This document shows, in pieces, positions 13,165 through 20,911 of a stretch of DNA of 22,107 nucleotides; positions within the stretch are counted from its first letter, which is position 1; every line of letters begins with the position of its first letter. Source of the stretch: a virus; IMG/VR virus record IMGVR_UViG_3300021363_000022, positions 1-22,107 of that record; one strand, given 5' to 3'. Under the pieces are notes generated by a model that did not search any database, had not been told where the DNA came from, and worked only from the letters and a program-made list of their open reading frames with translations. The position numbers and the translations under genes were made by a program.

Positions 13165-14307
13165 TTAATCATCCTCCGGTATACCAAGGGTCCCGAAACT
13201 TACAGCTATTTTCTCTTGCCCTTCAGGGGTCCAGGTGACTTTCATTTCGTCTAGCCGCATCGGATATCTGCCCGGTTGGCAGAACTGTTCGGCGGGTACT
13301 TGGACGTCGTATCTGAGACCGCACATAAGTTCAGGTATAGCGATTTGTGTGGTGTAGTCAATGGTGTATCCGGTTGACTGTATTTCGGTGTTGGATGTCA
13401 GTGAAGACCCGGATGGGATGACTAGGGTTGGTGACAGGTCGCGTTTCTGACTGAAGAGTTGCAGCGTCAATGCCTGTATTTGTGGGTCGTCAGTTATGCC
13501 CTGGTATCTGACGGTGGGCCAGTCGACGCCGCCGTAGTAGGCGGCATCTACGGGGAATGGCCCAGCGGAGAATCGGACGCCTTCGCCCATGCCTACTACA
13601 CGGGTCGCGAAGTCGGTTCCGTCTTGCACTAGTTCCATTTCGCCCATTATTTCGGTGGCATCAATGACGAATGGTGAATTAATGTTGGGGGCTGTTTCTC
13701 CCCAAACGAATGTGTACCTGCCCATAGTGGTGTAGCTGAATCCGGCGGCTACCAGCTCTGCCCACTTTTGTGCAACTGTGTACTGAAATCCGTCGTATTC
13801 AACAGTTATTGTGGTGGAGGCGAATCCCAAGAAGTTCACATAATCCAACAGGCCGGGGTCGGGTCTGCCTGGGGTTCCGTCGAAGAACTCTTGCGCCAAG
13901 TTGATGGCGATACTGGTCGCATTGTTAGTGAGTGTGTAGTTTGTGCCTATACGTCGCCGTGTAGTCCACCCTGTGATATCCCAGGCTATTAGCTGGAAAG
14001 TTTCCGAAACTCGGCTTTCCTTGGTGATGACAATAGGCCCACACCACACCAGGATGCCATCTCTATACAACCACAGTTCGTAGGCCCAAGGCTTCACCGG
14101 AGCGGACATGAAACTGCAGTTCGTAGGGCATCGGGTGAACTCGACGCGCGCCGTGGAAGTTCCAGACAAGATGCGATTAAATTCCAGAGACGTGATCTCA
14201 ACAACTTCACCAACAACGACGGGTGTTGTTCCCTGTCCAGTTCCCTCATCTCCCCCAACCTGTCGGGCAATGAGAGCCGAATAGTTTTCAGCGCAACCTA
14301 TAGCCAT
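13165..14307 (-). CDS. Minor tail / baseplate hub-like protein
   Basis: A 380-residue protein third after the tape measure. The early region (SLEFNRILSGTSTARVEFTR, then AYELWLYRDGILVWCGPIVI and FQLIAWDITGWTTRR) resembles the first domain of siphophage baseplate hub proteins of the ReqiPepy6 Gp37 type, in which a beta barrel carries a WxGxI element. The final TPEGQEKIAVSFGTLGIPE fits the closing strands. It would sit at the tail tip beneath the tube. Family is judged by eye. TAGGGGAG joins the previous stop and SD. Confidence 0.6.
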   Translation of the reverse strand: MAIGCAENYSALIARQVGGDEGTGQGTTPVVVGEVVEITSLEFNRILSGTSTARVEFTRCPTNCSFMSAPVKPWAYELWLYRDGILVWCGPIVITKESRVSETFQLIAWDITGWTTRRRIGTNYTLTNNATSIAINLAQEFFDGTPGRPDPGLLDYVNFLGFASTTITVEYDGFQYTVAQKWAELVAAGFSYTTMGRYTFVWGETAPNINSPFVIDATEIMGEMELVQDGTDFATRVVGMGEGVRFSAGPFPVDAAYYGGVDWPTVRYQGITDDPQIQALTLQLFSQKRDLSPTLVIPSGSSLTSNTEIQSTGYTIDYTTQIAIPELMCGLRYDVQVPAEQFCQPGRYPMRLDEMKVTWTPEGQEKIAVSFGTLGIPEDD

Positions 14308-14317
14308 GACCGCTCCC

Positions 14318-15697
14318 CTAGCATTGGGCGTCCTGGCGACGCATCACATCTAGCGTAACTGTTCCATCGCGCGCATCACTGTCGGTCGTGATGTAGATGT
14401 CCAGACACATTTGCGATCCGCAGACGAGCGTCGGCCAATCAAATGGCGCCAAACCCCGCGTGTATACGGGTAGAGGGCATAGGCCGAGCCCACCCGCTTC
14501 GACGCGAAACAGCTTTCGTTGCACCCAATCCGCTACTCCTTGTGTAGCCCTTGGCCACAACGGCGCGAAAAGCTCGATGCACACATCGCACGGATCAGAT
14601 TCGCTACCGCATGGGGCATCTGGCGTCACCCGGCGAAGCTGGAAAGCTATAGGGCCCTCAAAATTTTCAATGGATTGTGGGTCCAGGGTGTTCCCCGTTG
14701 GCGCCATTTGTCCGGGTTGGTAAGTAAGCCGTGGGACTAGATCTAGCCATTGGCTGATCCCAGATGTATCAATGGGTATGGAGTAAAAGTTGTATTGCGT
14801 GTACGTGGTTCTGGGGTCCGGTACGCCAATGCATGGGATCGGAAGTTCGGGGCCAGCCGGAACTGTTGTTGTGGCGCATCCGGACGGCGGGATCGGGGTG
14901 CATATGACCGCATCGGGTTGAGCTATCAGCGGGTCGCATAGTTCAGTAATGTCGTAGGGCTCGAAGGGATCTGTAGTTCCCATATAGAACGGAGCAAGAG
15001 GGGTATCAATAATGTTGACGGCCGGGCTATACCAGCCAGGATCACCGGCTGTGAAGGTGATTTCCGCGTCACAGATGACAAGACCACATTCATCGCCCGG
15101 CTCAAACGTCGACTCGTGTGAAGCGGAGATGACATTGGGGCCTTGCGTGACACCTACGCGGTATAGCGACGTCAAATAGAGAGGCACGTCTTCTGGAGTC
15201 AGTGGGCAGCAGGTGAGCATGCAGAGCGTTTCAGAGGCGCAACCCACGCCTGACGATCCGGAAAATATGTCCGATACTGGAAGGCAGTCAGACCCACGCA
15301 GTACCCTTGCCAGCCATCCCATCGCATAGCTCATCGCGCAATCTGAAGCAGCTACCGCCTGAACGGTGATGCTCAACTGCCGAGATGTTCGGCGGCGGGA
15401 GCCGACCACGGCCCCGTTGCGGGCAAGTTCGTCTACGCGCCGCACCGCTGTATCGCCCAGACCGTCAATATTGCGAATGTAGAAGCCCGCGACCTGTCCG
15501 GACTCGGGAATGTCCGCGTCGTACCAAGGGGCGTTATCGGCCGCTGGGGTTGTATAAGGTTCGTGCTCAAACGCCGTAATGAGAGTCGGACAATCCTCGC
15601 ACTGAGAACCCGGAATGCCCAAAGACACCGTGTATGCGGACAGGCGAGCCTCATTGACTATCTCTGTGCCCGCATAGGAAAGCCATCCAGTAAACAT
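14318..15697 (-). CDS. Minor tail protein (distal tail / baseplate), cysteine-rich
   Basis: A 459-residue protein directly after the tape measure, where distal tail proteins lie. The start MFTGWLSYAGTEIVNEARL is typical of actinophage minor tail proteins at this place. It has 21 cysteines, several in CxxC or CC arrangements (QCEDC near 33, CMLTCC near 160, CGSESDPCDVC near 380), unusual for a protein made in the reducing cytoplasm. They may bind metal or form disulfides in the released virion. TAG of the tape measure and ATG 15697 are directly adjacent. Confidence 0.65.
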   Translation of the reverse strand: MFTGWLSYAGTEIVNEARLSAYTVSLGIPGSQCEDCPTLITAFEHEPYTTPAADNAPWYDADIPESGQVAGFYIRNIDGLGDTAVRRVDELARNGAVVGSRRRTSRQLSITVQAVAASDCAMSYAMGWLARVLRGSDCLPVSDIFSGSSGVGCASETLCMLTCCPLTPEDVPLYLTSLYRVGVTQGPNVISASHESTFEPGDECGLVICDAEITFTAGDPGWYSPAVNIIDTPLAPFYMGTTDPFEPYDITELCDPLIAQPDAVICTPIPPSGCATTTVPAGPELPIPCIGVPDPRTTYTQYNFYSIPIDTSGISQWLDLVPRLTYQPGQMAPTGNTLDPQSIENFEGPIAFQLRRVTPDAPCGSESDPCDVCIELFAPLWPRATQGVADWVQRKLFRVEAGGLGLCPLPVYTRGLAPFDWPTLVCGSQMCLDIYITTDSDARDGTVTLDVMRRQDAQC

Positions 15698-17938
15698 CTA
15701 TACCCCTACCGTTAGAAGCCGGCGAACGATTGCGTTGGCTGCCGCATCCCCGTCACCGCCGCCTTGCACGGTCACGTTGATGACCGGAGCGAAGTTTCGG
15801 CTCTTATTCGTCACATTGCTCGTATTGCTGCTCGACGAAGGTATGACCCGCGATGTTCCCACCCCACGAAGGCCAGCCAAGTTTGGGCTAGCTACGTCGA
15901 AGGCAGAAGAGTTGAATCTTCCAGTAGCACCTATACCGATCTCGTTGGCTACGTTTTGCATAACTTTCGCCGCCGCCTTGGCAGATGTGCCGGCTTGGCT
16001 GACTATCCCGCTAGCGAAGTCCTGCACAAGCACCTTTCCCGACTCATCCGTATACCCGGAACCCGACATGGGCCCCTCTTTGGGCGGCGAGTGTGGGAAG
16101 AAGTTTTTAATTCCGGACACGATGGCCCCGGCCGATTTCGTGACTGAACCCAGCTGGGAAAGCATTCCAGACGCCAGGCTACTTATCATCGTTTTACCCG
16201 CTTGGAAAAGTGCTGCGGGTAGAGCGTTGATCGAGTTGGTTATTGACGCTTTGATGCTACTTATGGCATTTACCGCTGCGGTGCGCCCATTGTTCAGGGC
16301 TTGCACAGCCGCCGTCATCGCCGCCTGGAAAGCCTGCTGAACCGCGCCACCGAGCCCAGAAAGAGCCTGCCCGGCTTGGGACGGTAGACCGCTGAGTTGA
16401 GTAGTCACGTTCGAAACAAAACCGCCGACGTCGATGCCGATCTGGTCCCATTTCTCACGCAGCTTATTAGTGAAGTCAACAACCGATTTCACTATCTCTA
16501 CTAGCTTCTTCGGCAACTCAACGAGCGCGGTGATAAGCAGCCCGACAGCGAGGGCGGCCAAGCCCAACGCGGCAATAAGGAGGAACAGGGCGGTTCCGAT
16601 TCCCCTTATCCCCTGCTGAACTAGAGGATTTTGAAGAGTCTCAGCCATTTTGTTCAAAGATTCAATAAACGTATCAAGCTGGCCCTTATCTTCGTCGGAA
16701 GGGATCAAAGCCGTGAAGCCTTCCAAGAAGGCTGTACCAACAATTTTCGTTATGTTGAATATGCTTTTTATGATCTCGAACAGCTGCTTGGCGAAAACTA
16801 CAGCCTTGTTGAACGAGGTTTCCAAAGCGCCCGATTCAACGAACTGGCCAAGTTTAACTATTATGCTGTCAAGTTTGCTGATGATCTCCGGCAAAATTTC
16901 TCGGCCAAGTTTAGCGCCGACGTTGATGATGCCTACGATTGCTTTACCGGCCGCAGGAGCCAGCCGGGCTACTTCTTTGACAACCTCGGTGATGTTGTCA
17001 AAGAAGGTGACTAGAAGCTGGTTTCCTTCCTGCGAGTTGAAAAATTGGACCGCTTTCACCAGTACGCCATTGATGGTTTGGGCCACCTCAACCAAGGCTT
17101 CCTTAGCTATAGGAAGGACTGTGGTAGCAAGTTCCCTAAGCGGATCAGCCAAACCAAAGAACAGGGCTTCTTGTGCCGCCTTCTGTATTTCCAGGAGGAC
17201 AGGCTTGAAGTCGTTGAAAACATTCAGGACACTTTTCGCTGAAGGCGATAGACGCTTCAGTGCCTCTTCGTCGCCCTCGAGTGCGTCTTGGAAGTCTCGG
17301 AAGCCCACAAAAAGTGCTGCCGCGACCAGACCCAAAGCTCCTAGCGGTGCGGCGAGAGCGACAGCCAAAGGCAAAAGGGTGATGATCGCACTCGACAAAG
17401 CGACAATGGCGCCCGCAGCAGCTGGTAGTCCGATAGCGATCGTCGCGCCAGCTGCCGCCAAGCCGATTAGGCCCTGCGCCAGGCTCGCTGTGATCTTCCC
17501 AGATATTTCCTGCAAGCCAGACAGGCCGTTTGAGAGCGAGTCCGACAGGAACTGGGCCAGCTTCGTGCCGGCATCTGTTCCAAGTTTCCCTATTTTTTTC
17601 AAAAACGAAGAGGTGTCTTTGTCTACATCTTTGTCGATATCGACTTTGACTTTAAGGGTTGCCGGCCGCGATCTGTCTACGCGGCGGCGAGCCGTGGCCA
17701 CATCGTCGTCTACGTCTTTAGTATCGGCTTTGACCTTGATGGTGGCAGTGCGCTTTTCCGCAGCTTTGACGGCACTGTCGACGCCTTTGCTGAACTTGTC
17801 GGTGTTAGCTACCACGTCGATGGTGGCCACAATCTTTTTCAGTATCGGGGTCAGCTTCCTTTGAAGGTCAGCCCCGAACTTGGATAGATCAGCGCGGATT
17901 TCAACATCAGCGTCAGCTACTACGGTAGCCATGTTCAC
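15698..17938 (-). CDS. Tape measure protein
   Basis: At 746 residues the longest gene here, placed after the chaperones. The N-terminal 115 residues are charged and helical (ADVEIRADLSKFGADLQRKL and a repeated IKVKAD/LKVKVD element). A strongly hydrophobic region follows (about 165-225, IIALL/AALFVGF type), another near 445-475, and a C-terminal part with FFPHSPPKEGPMSGSG and FASGIVSQAG motifs common in tape measures. At about 0.15 nm per residue it predicts a tail near 110 nm. It extends in the tail lumen and sets tail length. The GTG at 17938 overlaps the upstream stop; ATG 17932 is an equal alternative. Confidence 0.9.
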   Translation of the reverse strand: MNMATVVADADVEIRADLSKFGADLQRKLTPILKKIVATIDVVANTDKFSKGVDSAVKAAEKRTATIKVKADTKDVDDDVATARRRVDRSRPATLKVKVDIDKDVDKDTSSFLKKIGKLGTDAGTKLAQFLSDSLSNGLSGLQEISGKITASLAQGLIGLAAAGATIAIGLPAAAGAIVALSSAIITLLPLAVALAAPLGALGLVAAALFVGFRDFQDALEGDEEALKRLSPSAKSVLNVFNDFKPVLLEIQKAAQEALFFGLADPLRELATTVLPIAKEALVEVAQTINGVLVKAVQFFNSQEGNQLLVTFFDNITEVVKEVARLAPAAGKAIVGIINVGAKLGREILPEIISKLDSIIVKLGQFVESGALETSFNKAVVFAKQLFEIIKSIFNITKIVGTAFLEGFTALIPSDEDKGQLDTFIESLNKMAETLQNPLVQQGIRGIGTALFLLIAALGLAALAVGLLITALVELPKKLVEIVKSVVDFTNKLREKWDQIGIDVGGFVSNVTTQLSGLPSQAGQALSGLGGAVQQAFQAAMTAAVQALNNGRTAAVNAISSIKASITNSINALPAALFQAGKTMISSLASGMLSQLGSVTKSAGAIVSGIKNFFPHSPPKEGPMSGSGYTDESGKVLVQDFASGIVSQAGTSAKAAAKVMQNVANEIGIGATGRFNSSAFDVASPNLAGLRGVGTSRVIPSSSSNTSNVTNKSRNFAPVINVTVQGGGDGDAAANAIVRRLLTVGV

Positions 17939-18420
17939 CTACCCCACGGATTTTTTGACCCGAAAATTGTTCTGTTGAGTTTATAGATTTCGGATTCTTC
18001 GCTGCAGTTGCTGGCTTGCCATCCGTAGACAGCGGCCAAAAGGTCGTGTGTTGAAAGGTTAGCGACTGCTAGCCCCTGTTTGGCTGCCCATGCGTGGAAA
18101 GGCAGCCAGTAGGCCAGGGCGATGCTGGCTAGCCGTGATGATGCGAAAAGTGTCATGCCGAGTGCGGACTGTGAAATCTTTTCGGCTAGAACCCACAGTC
18201 CTAGTCCGGTTAGCGGAAAATCAGGGTTATAGAGGTCTTCTACGATTTTGTGTTGGCTCACAGAATCCATGGGGTATGCAACCACGCTTAGCCACCCTTC
18301 CTGGTCTTCTGCTGTTTGAGCGGCGGCCAGAGCAGACAATATTGCTTGTTGGTCTGCTACGTCGTATGTGTACACGCTTCCTGAATAATGCACCTGGACT
18401 GGCCATCCACTTGGGTACAT
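17935..18420 (-). CDS. Tail assembly chaperone, downstream part (T), also made as a -1 frameshift fusion
   Basis: A 161-residue frame, in the -1 phase relative to the upstream chaperone. Two routes lead in: a slip at C CCA AAA (18435-18429), giving a fusion of about 284 residues (120 from the upstream gene plus 164 here, entering at SGIMYPSGW), and an ATG at 18420 that overlaps the upstream stop as TAATG. The frame stays open upstream to 18513, as needed. Its content (WLPFHAWAAKQG, HDLLAAVYGW) fits the second chaperone of actinophages. The fusion would bind the tape measure during tube assembly. The gene overlaps the tape measure start by 4 bases. Confidence 0.8.
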   Translation of the reverse strand: MYPSGWPVQVHYSGSVYTYDVADQQAILSALAAAQTAEDQEGWLSVVAYPMDSVSQHKIVEDLYNPDFPLTGLGLWVLAEKISQSALGMTLFASSRLASIALAYWLPFHAWAAKQGLAVANLSTHDLLAAVYGWQASNCSEESEIYKLNRTIFGSKNPWGR

Positions 18421-18788
18421 TATCCCGCTTTTGGGGCTGAAATCTTCTTTTGTGTCTCTTCTAGACGACCCATTACCTGCTCTTTGTAGTACTCCATGAG
18501 GGCGTGAATGCAAGGGATTAGTTCACCAACCAGGTCAATTTTTGGCTTTGACCCGCGCATCCGCCGGTCGATCAGTTCAACGTCGTGAGTGTCGAAGAAT
18601 GCGCTAATGATTTTGATGAGGTCTATGGAAGTGGGGTCCACTTCCATTTTGCGTGCGTCCGCTTGCAGAGCGATGAATTCGTAGTCATTTGGGCAGTGCG
18701 CAACGTATGTGTCTCCACCCAAGTCAACTTCTATCAGCTCAGTTTGGGTTGGTTCAATGTCCGCTACTTTGAACTCCAGCTTTTTCAT
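18420..18788 (-). CDS. Tail assembly chaperone, upstream part (G)
   Basis: A 122-residue acidic, helical protein (MKKLEFKVADIEP at the start; IDLIKIISAFFDTHDVELID; a C-terminal basic helix) between the gp10-like gene and the second chaperone frame, the invariant place of the first tail chaperone. It keeps the tape measure soluble while the tube assembles and is made in excess of the frameshift fusion. TAGGAG (18794-18799) combines the previous stop and the SD. The slip site is three codons before its TAA. Confidence 0.8.
   Translation of the reverse strand: MKKLEFKVADIEPTQTELIEVDLGGDTYVAHCPNDYEFIALQADARKMEVDPTSIDLIKIISAFFDTHDVELIDRRMRGSKPKIDLVGELIPCIHALMEYYKEQVMGRLEETQKKISAPKAG
18429..18435 (-). 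promoter_or_regulatory. Programmed -1 frameshift site C CCA AAA
   Basis: In the upstream chaperone frame the codons read GCC CCA AAA, so C CCA AAA fits X XXY YYZ exactly: both tRNAs can re-pair after a -1 slip (CCC and AAA). It is 7 bases before the stop and the -1 frame is the downstream chaperone. A clear downstream pseudoknot was not identified. Confidence 0.8.
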
Positions 18789-18796
18789 GACTGCTC

Positions 18797-19195
18797 CTAG
18801 ATTCTTCCGATTACTGATATCAGTGCGTCGCGCATGTAGTGCTGACCCCGTTGTCCACGGACACTACGTACACGGATGATGTGGCCCAATCCGCGAGGTT
18901 GGAAGACGAGAAAAGGTTTGCTCTTTGGCCTAATGACTTGCCCTGTAGGCCCGTAGATTCCCGTTCCCTGTTCGGGGTAAAGCCCATAACCTGTGTTAGT
19001 TGAAACTTTAACGGATGCGGAGTCCCCGCGAAATGCTAGACGCCCCACGGTGATGCTGCGCCTAAGTCGTCCTGTGTCTACTGGGCTGTTGCGTTGGGCC
19101 TGCTGGCGGACCTGCTCTCCTAGGCTCCTGACGAAACTCGAGACGTCTCCACGCAAGAGTTTCTGGATGCCTGTGGAACTGATCCGTACCGCCAT
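18797..19195 (-). CDS. HK97-gp10-like tail/neck protein
   Basis: A 132-residue basic protein with the family's core: a helix VRQQAQRNSPVDTGRLRRSI, where SPVDTGRLRRS is the diagnostic segment, then strand VKVSTNTGYGLYPEQGTGI and a K/R-rich end. Such proteins work at the neck or as tail completion factors joining head and tube. Its ATG overlaps the previous stop (TGATG). The order adaptor, terminator, 65-aa, gp10-like, chaperones is normal except that the major tail protein precedes rather than follows it. Confidence 0.8.
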   Translation of the reverse strand: MAVRISSTGIQKLLRGDVSSFVRSLGEQVRQQAQRNSPVDTGRLRRSITVGRLAFRGDSASVKVSTNTGYGLYPEQGTGIYGPTGQVIRPKSKPFLVFQPRGLGHIIRVRSVRGQRGQHYMRDALISVIGRI

Positions 19196-19392
19196 CAGTT
19201 TTCCCTTTTGACCTTTGGGCGTCTTTCCTGGATCTTTATGTCTTCTTTGGGTGCTTCTGGCGCCATATCTATGCGTTGCAGCATTCCTGCACGAACGGCG
19301 GCATCGACCAGAGCTCCGGGTTCAAATGAGATTTCTTCACCTGGAAATCCACGAAACATCCCGTTCTTGCGCAATATACGGTAGATAGCCAT
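19195..19392 (-). CDS. Small connector-region protein
   Basis: A 65-residue basic protein: MAIYRILRKNGMFRGFPGEE, a short strand-turn-strand, then a helix LVDAAVRAGMLQRI and a charged tail. No family is recognised; its place between terminator-like and gp10-like genes suggests a head-tail joining part. No good SD precedes the ATG. Its stop overlaps the next start. Confidence 0.6.
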   Translation of the reverse strand: MAIYRILRKNGMFRGFPGEEISFEPGALVDAAVRAGMLQRIDMAPEAPKEDIKIQERRPKVKREN

Positions 19393-19401
19393 AACGACAC
19401 A

Positions 19402-19869
19402 TTACAGTGCGCCGAGCTCCAGCACCACGTCCAGAGCGGCCCCCACGCAGCCGCCAGAAGGACCGATGATCTGAACTGAGCCCAGGGTGTACCTCTTGCC
19501 TCCCATTGCGGCACAGCACAGCACAGCCCGCTGCAGGGAAGCTACGTCTTCGGCGATCGAATCAGCCTCAGCAGTCGTAGTTTCGCAGGTCGGCTCAGAG
19601 GAAATACAGCGATAGACACCTAGCTGTAGCCGAACCTTCCACGGCCCAACAGGGCACTTGGATACGTCTGTTTGCTGCCAGTCAGCCGACATGAACCTGA
19701 CCCAGGCCATGCCCTGGCCGTCTTCGCATATGCAGTCGCAGCCAGTCATGGGCGGAAGCCCGTCGGATACAACGACGCAGCATTGACACACCGGGTTGCC
19801 GTCTGTCACCAACTGGGTGCATAGGCAATCCAGTAAAGCGCTCAGTAGAGGTGTGACGTTATTAGCCAT
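19402..19869 (-). CDS. Cysteine-rich tail terminator-like protein
   Basis: A 155-residue protein with 14 cysteines, dense in the first 50 residues (LDCLCTQ, VCQCCVVV, GCDCICED). The second half (GPWKVRLQLGVYRCISSEP, a helix, then VQIIGPSGGCVGAALDVVLEL) has the strand-helix-strand outline of tail terminator proteins, which cap the tube before head joining. Assignment rests on outline and position after the adaptor. The clusters suggest a metal site. The start at 19869 has no strong SD. Confidence 0.55.
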   Translation of the reverse strand: MANNVTPLLSALLDCLCTQLVTDGNPVCQCCVVVSDGLPPMTGCDCICEDGQGMAWVRFMSADWQQTDVSKCPVGPWKVRLQLGVYRCISSEPTCETTTAEADSIAEDVASLQRAVLCCAAMGGKRYTLGSVQIIGPSGGCVGAALDVVLELGAL

Positions 19870-19878
19870 AACTACATC

Positions 19879-20658
19879 TTACGGCCATGTAGGCGTTCGG
19901 AGAACGGGTTGCATGTCAGGTGACCAAACCAACGACGGCTGACGCTGCGCTGTCGGGTTAACGGCGACAACCCACGCATCTACCTCAGGAAGCCCAGTAA
20001 GGCCACTGCGCAAAAAATCCACATCGTTGATCAACTGGATACGTTCACCTTGACGAGTTATTTCCTGAACCCGCGCAGGCAGACGGCATGGCCCCTGCTC
20101 ACAGGATTTGACGATCTCGGCAGCCAAGGCAGCAACAGCGCGCTGTCCACCGACAGGAACTGGCAGGCCCTTTTCGTAGGTGACGCTGAAAGTATCGACT
20201 TCGGTATCTGGTGAACCCAAGTCTTGGCATTGGGGCCAGCAATCTGCACCATCAGCAATGTCAGTACGGACAAGCTGATAGCCGTCATCAATGCGATATG
20301 AGTCCTCGTCAACCACAACGCCATCAATTTTCACCTCAGTCACAGAAGCAACCGGGCCTTCCAAGGCTATTTCGCAGACATAACAGCATCCGCACTTAGA
20401 TTCCTCGCAGCCGCACGCCACGTTGATCCACACACCTTGAATCGTTTGTGTGGGGAAAAAGTCGAAAGATCCGCATTTACGGCCGCATGGGCGAACAGTG
20501 ACAGGACACGTTCCGTAGATTCCTGCCGTCAAGCGCCACAAAAGCTCGGTGGCGGCAGCCATGGCATGCACCTGCACGGGAGTGCGGTCCACGGGGTCTA
20601 CAGGGATGCCATAGCTGCACGCCTCATCTACCGGCCAGGGTCCACAAGGCTCTGCCAT
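19879..20658 (-). CDS. Head-to-tail adaptor
   Basis: A 259-residue protein opening MAEPCGPWPVDEACSYG, close to the start of many actinophage head-to-tail adaptors. A helix (AMAAATELLWRLTAGIYG) is followed by a VTVRPCGRKCG turn, a cluster CGCEESKCGCCYVCE, and a later helix AVAALAAEIVKSCEQGPCRLP. In all 15 cysteines. It would dock under the portal ring and start the neck. The start is ATG 20658, just after the previous stop; a TTG start at 20709 would overlap the two-TM gene by 50 bases and has no support. Confidence 0.75.
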   Translation of the reverse strand: MAEPCGPWPVDEACSYGIPVDPVDRTPVQVHAMAAATELLWRLTAGIYGTCPVTVRPCGRKCGSFDFFPTQTIQGVWINVACGCEESKCGCCYVCEIALEGPVASVTEVKIDGVVVDEDSYRIDDGYQLVRTDIADGADCWPQCQDLGSPDTEVDTFSVTYEKGLPVPVGGQRAVAALAAEIVKSCEQGPCRLPARVQEITRQGERIQLINDVDFLRSGLTGLPEVDAWVVAVNPTAQRQPSLVWSPDMQPVLRTPTWP

Positions 20659-20659
20659 G

Positions 20660-20911
20660 TCACTGCCCGTCAGACGGCTTGCTATAGGCGGGGCTGGAGT
20701 CCCACCCAAGAAGCATGCCTAGCCTAGGCCACTTTTGCTCCAGTCCACGCACCAACGCGTGATACGCGGCGGCAACGATGATGGAAACCACAGGAGTGAG
20801 TGTGGCTTCGTCGATTCCTGCAAGTTTCGTGCCCACTACCCCCACGATGAGCCCCACCAGAAGTGGGGTCACCGTGCGAACCACAGAGGCACTGTAGTCA
20901 CTTAGGGACAT
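20660..20911 (-). CDS. Two-TM small membrane protein (holin-like)
   Basis: An 83-residue protein with two hydrophobic segments, about 10-31 (VVRTVTPLLVGLIVGVVGTK) and 36-54 (TLTPVVSIIVAAAYHALVRG), and a polar C-terminus. Size, topology and tail resemble short actinophage holins, which let the endolysin reach the wall, but it lies among tail genes, far from the lysin candidate, and expression with them would be late. The DUF1360-like protein is a rival candidate. Its ATG overlaps the major tail stop by 10 bases. Confidence 0.6.
   Translation of the reverse strand: MSLSDYSASVVRTVTPLLVGLIVGVVGTKLAGIDEATLTPVVSIIVAAAYHALVRGLEQKWPRLGMLLGWDSSPAYSKPSDGQ

Noticed and set aside
16650-17864. Plus-strand open frame (404 codons) opposite the tape measure gene
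   Set aside because: The Ser/Ala/Lys-rich product mirrors the opposite strand's codon usage. There is no SD or promoter and the tape measure assignment is strong.
18421-18513. Independent start of the second chaperone at 18513
   Set aside because: The 31 extra residues lie in the -1 frame of the upstream chaperone and lack an SD. This open region is what the frameshift needs rather than a separate start.
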